From Acidaminococcaceae bacterium (GTDB taxonomy: Bacteria; Bacillota; Negativicutes; Acidaminococcales; Acidaminococcaceae), in assembly GCA_003512125.1 (NCBI GenBank), contig DOSQ01000052.1, positions 1 to 14,452 on the forward strand: DNA of 14,452 nt, given 5' to 3'. Within the stretch, counting starts at the first letter, position 1. The number at the start of each line of letters is the position of its first letter. Under the pieces are notes generated by a model. The model was not told where the DNA came from. It searched no databases and worked only from the letters and a program-made list of their open reading frames with translations. Of this stretch, positions 13,394 through 14,452 are shown piece after piece. A program made the position numbers and the translations under genes.

Positions 13394-13454
13394 TTGTGTA
13401 TCTTTCACAATTACATCTGACTTTTTCACAAATCTGTTTTTGTATTTGTAAAAA
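13394..13454. repeat. Repeated TTGTG/CACAA motifs in the divergent DUF1015-azlC region
   Basis: TTTCACAA occurs at 13403-13410 and 13424-13431, 21 bp apart, about two helical turns. The first copy also forms TTGTG-7-CACAA (13394-13398 and 13406-13410). The second forms an interrupted inverted repeat with ATTTGTAAAAA at 13444-13454. The layout suggests binding sites for a regulator of one or both divergent genes. The 304-bp gap holds no gene that I can see. Confidence 0.4.
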
Positions 13455-13489
13455 CTGAGACACAATCAAATTTTATTTTCCGTACAGAA

Positions 13490-13518
13490 TTGCAGAAAAC
13501 AGGAACTCGCTATATAAT
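13490..13518 (+). promoter_or_regulatory. Promoter of azlCD
   Basis: TTGCAG (13490-13495), a 17-bp spacer and a perfect TATAAT (13513-13518) lie 40 bp before the azlC start. The -10 is strong and the -35 only moderate. Confidence 0.6.
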
Positions 13519-13557
13519 AATTAAGTATTATTACCATTTTAAAGGATGGTCTTTATC

Positions 13558-14253
13558 TTGCATTTTAATAAAAAAGTGATTCAGCGGGCCATGCCGATCT
13601 ATATCGGCTACCTGTTCCTGGGACTGGCCTGCGGTATTCTGGGACAACAGGCGCACATCGCACCCATCGAAGCGTTTGTCATGAGCATTCTCGCCTATTC
13701 TGGAAGCGGGCAGTTCATCTGTATCGCCATGCTGATGGATCACGCGTCCCTGTTTTCCATTCTGGTTACTAATTTTATGGTAAGCCTGCGGTACATGTTC
13801 TTTTCCACTGCCATGTACCCTCATATTAAGCATTGTTCCCTGCCCTACTCGGTCCTGTTCGCCCAGAATATTACCGACGAGACTTTCGCAGTCAATTTGG
13901 ACAGTTTCAGTAAGGATAAGGAGTGGGACGTGAATCAGGGTCTGGCGTTGGGATTTTCTCCCTGCCTGGTCTGGGCCAGCGCTAACTTCATCGGCTGCGC
14001 CGCAGCTGCATACCTCAATCCGCCAACGGAACTGGTGTCGTATATTTTAGTCGCCATGTTCCTGGGCATCTGGAGCGGTTATCTTCACGACACAGCCCTG
14101 CTGATCGCCGGTCTGGCAGGCGGCATCCTGTCCGTCTTGTTATCCTTCATCGTTCCCTTCAAGCTGCATATCGTGCTGGCCACGCTCATCGTATCCTGCA
14201 TCGCCTGCTGGCTGGAAGTGAAGCACACGAAAAAGCAAAACGCGAATCCCTGA
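13558..14253 (+). CDS. azlC: AzlC family protein, branched-chain amino acid exporter large subunit
   Basis: This membrane protein of about 231 aa works with AzlD to export branched-chain amino acids or their analogs in known members. Family hallmarks are AMPIYIGYLFLGLACGIL (11-28), AYSGSGQFI (46-54), SLRYMFFS (76-83) and NITDETFAV (105-113), followed by several hydrophobic segments to the C-terminus. I chose TTG at 13558 because AAAGGATGG sits 8 nt upstream; the ATG at 13546 lies inside that site and has none of its own. It is followed after 75 bp by azlD. A promoter with a perfect TATAAT lies upstream, divergent from the DUF1015 gene. Substrate specificity is inferred from the family only. 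Confidence 0.93.
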   Translation: MHFNKKVIQRAMPIYIGYLFLGLACGILGQQAHIAPIEAFVMSILAYSGSGQFICIAMLMDHASLFSILVTNFMVSLRYMFFSTAMYPHIKHCSLPYSVLFAQNITDETFAVNLDSFSKDKEWDVNQGLALGFSPCLVWASANFIGCAAAAYLNPPTELVSYILVAMFLGIWSGYLHDTALLIAGLAGGILSVLLSFIVPFKLHIVLATLIVSCIACWLEVKHTKKQNANP

Positions 14254-14294
14254 CCATAAACGAAACGTCATGGCAGCTTGCAATACAAATCGCT

Positions 14295-14313
14295 TGCCGG
14301 AATACAGCCGGCA
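14295..14313 (+). other. Hairpin between azlC and azlD
   Basis: Six-base arms TGCCGG (14295-14300) and CCGGCA (14308-14313) with a 7-nt loop lie just upstream of the azlD ribosome site. There is no U-tract, so a role in azlD translation or message stability is possible but not shown. Confidence 0.35.
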
Positions 14314-14328
14314 GACTGGAGAAGCAAA

Positions 14329-14452
14329 ATGAACAGTGAATCCTTATATATATACGGCGCTACCCTGATGATGGTGATCGGCACTTTTTCCTGCCGGGAA
14401 CTGCCCCTGCTTTTACTGCGGGGCCGCAAGCTGCCGGACTGGTTCAACATCT
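14329..14452 (+). CDS. azlD: AzlD-type branched-chain amino acid transport protein (partial, cut by window end)
   Basis: The first 41 residues start MNSESLYIYGATLMMVIGTF and continue with CRELPLLLLRGRKLPDWF. AzlD members are about 100-110 aa small membrane proteins with an Arg-Leu/Phe-Leu-Pro segment and a GRKLP-W motif, and this fits well. A GGAG site lies 11 nt before the ATG. It follows azlC on the same strand, the usual partner of AzlC in the exporter complex. The C-terminal part is outside the window. Confidence 0.85.
   Translation, partial: MNSESLYIYGATLMMVIGTFSCRELPLLLLRGRKLPDWFNI

Noticed and set aside
13531..13833. 100-aa open frame on the minus strand
   Set aside because: Antisense to azlC and its promoter; no ribosome site or family features.
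1..14452. Mobile elements, CRISPR arrays, tRNA or rRNA genes
   Set aside because: No transposase or integrase, no regularly spaced repeats, no terminal inverted repeat pairs with target duplications and no tRNA- or rRNA-like sequence were seen.

Overview
The window is an ordinary-looking piece of bacterial chromosome with dense coding, ATG/GTG/TTG starts, strong AGGAGG-type ribosome binding sites and TTGACA/TATAAT-type promoters. The content fits an anaerobic amino-acid or organic-acid user of the Firmicutes. My best guess is a Negativicute such as an Acidaminococcus or Phascolarctobacterium relative, because of the tripartite tricarboxylate transporter, polar amino acid ABC uptake, AzlCD and serC next to a DUF1015 gene. 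This placement is inference and no marker gene proves it. I see no mobile element, tRNA, rRNA or CRISPR array.

Layout, left to right. (1) 1-3061, minus strand: a polar amino acid ABC importer. It is transcribed as two tandem paralogous lipoprotein binding proteins, a terminator with a new promoter signal, then permease and ATPase (ATPase cut by the window edge). Its transcript starts far upstream at about 3377 and carries a leader of about 315 nt. About 218 nt of that leader (3160-3377) can fold into a closed multi-hairpin RNA that I do not recognise. (2) 3378-3545: a divergent control region with two good promoters and two overlapping perfect inverted repeats. (3) 3546-4422, plus strand: a structured leader, a 24-codon upstream ORF with a perfect Shine-Dalgarno, and an HD-GYP-type phosphohydrolase gene whose start lies inside that small ORF. 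(4) 4466-5596 minus: a CaiB/BaiF-family protein with alpha-methylacyl-CoA-racemase-like residues, divergent from ybaK (5820-6296 plus). (5) 6485-9472 minus: a tctC-tctB-tctA operon for a carboxylate, with its own promoter and a hairpin after tctC. (6) 9543-10694 minus: a cytoplasmic sialidase-like (BNR/Asp-box) protein with its own promoter, a candidate operator and a hairpin over its TTG start. (7) 10811-13253 minus: a DUF1015 gene followed by serC. (8) 13254-13557: a divergent control region with repeated TTGTG/CACAA motifs. (9) 13558-14452 plus: azlC and the start of azlD.

How it fits together: the genes are mainly for uptake (polar amino acids, a tricarboxylate-like acid), export (branched-chain amino acids, AzlCD), serine metabolism (SerC plus DUF1015), tRNA quality control (YbaK) and CoA-ester chemistry. 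The most unusual signal is not a protein. It is the large structured leader RNA in front of the amino acid importer, facing a second structured leader in front of the HD-GYP gene. All folds were made by eye; covariation and database searches could not be run.
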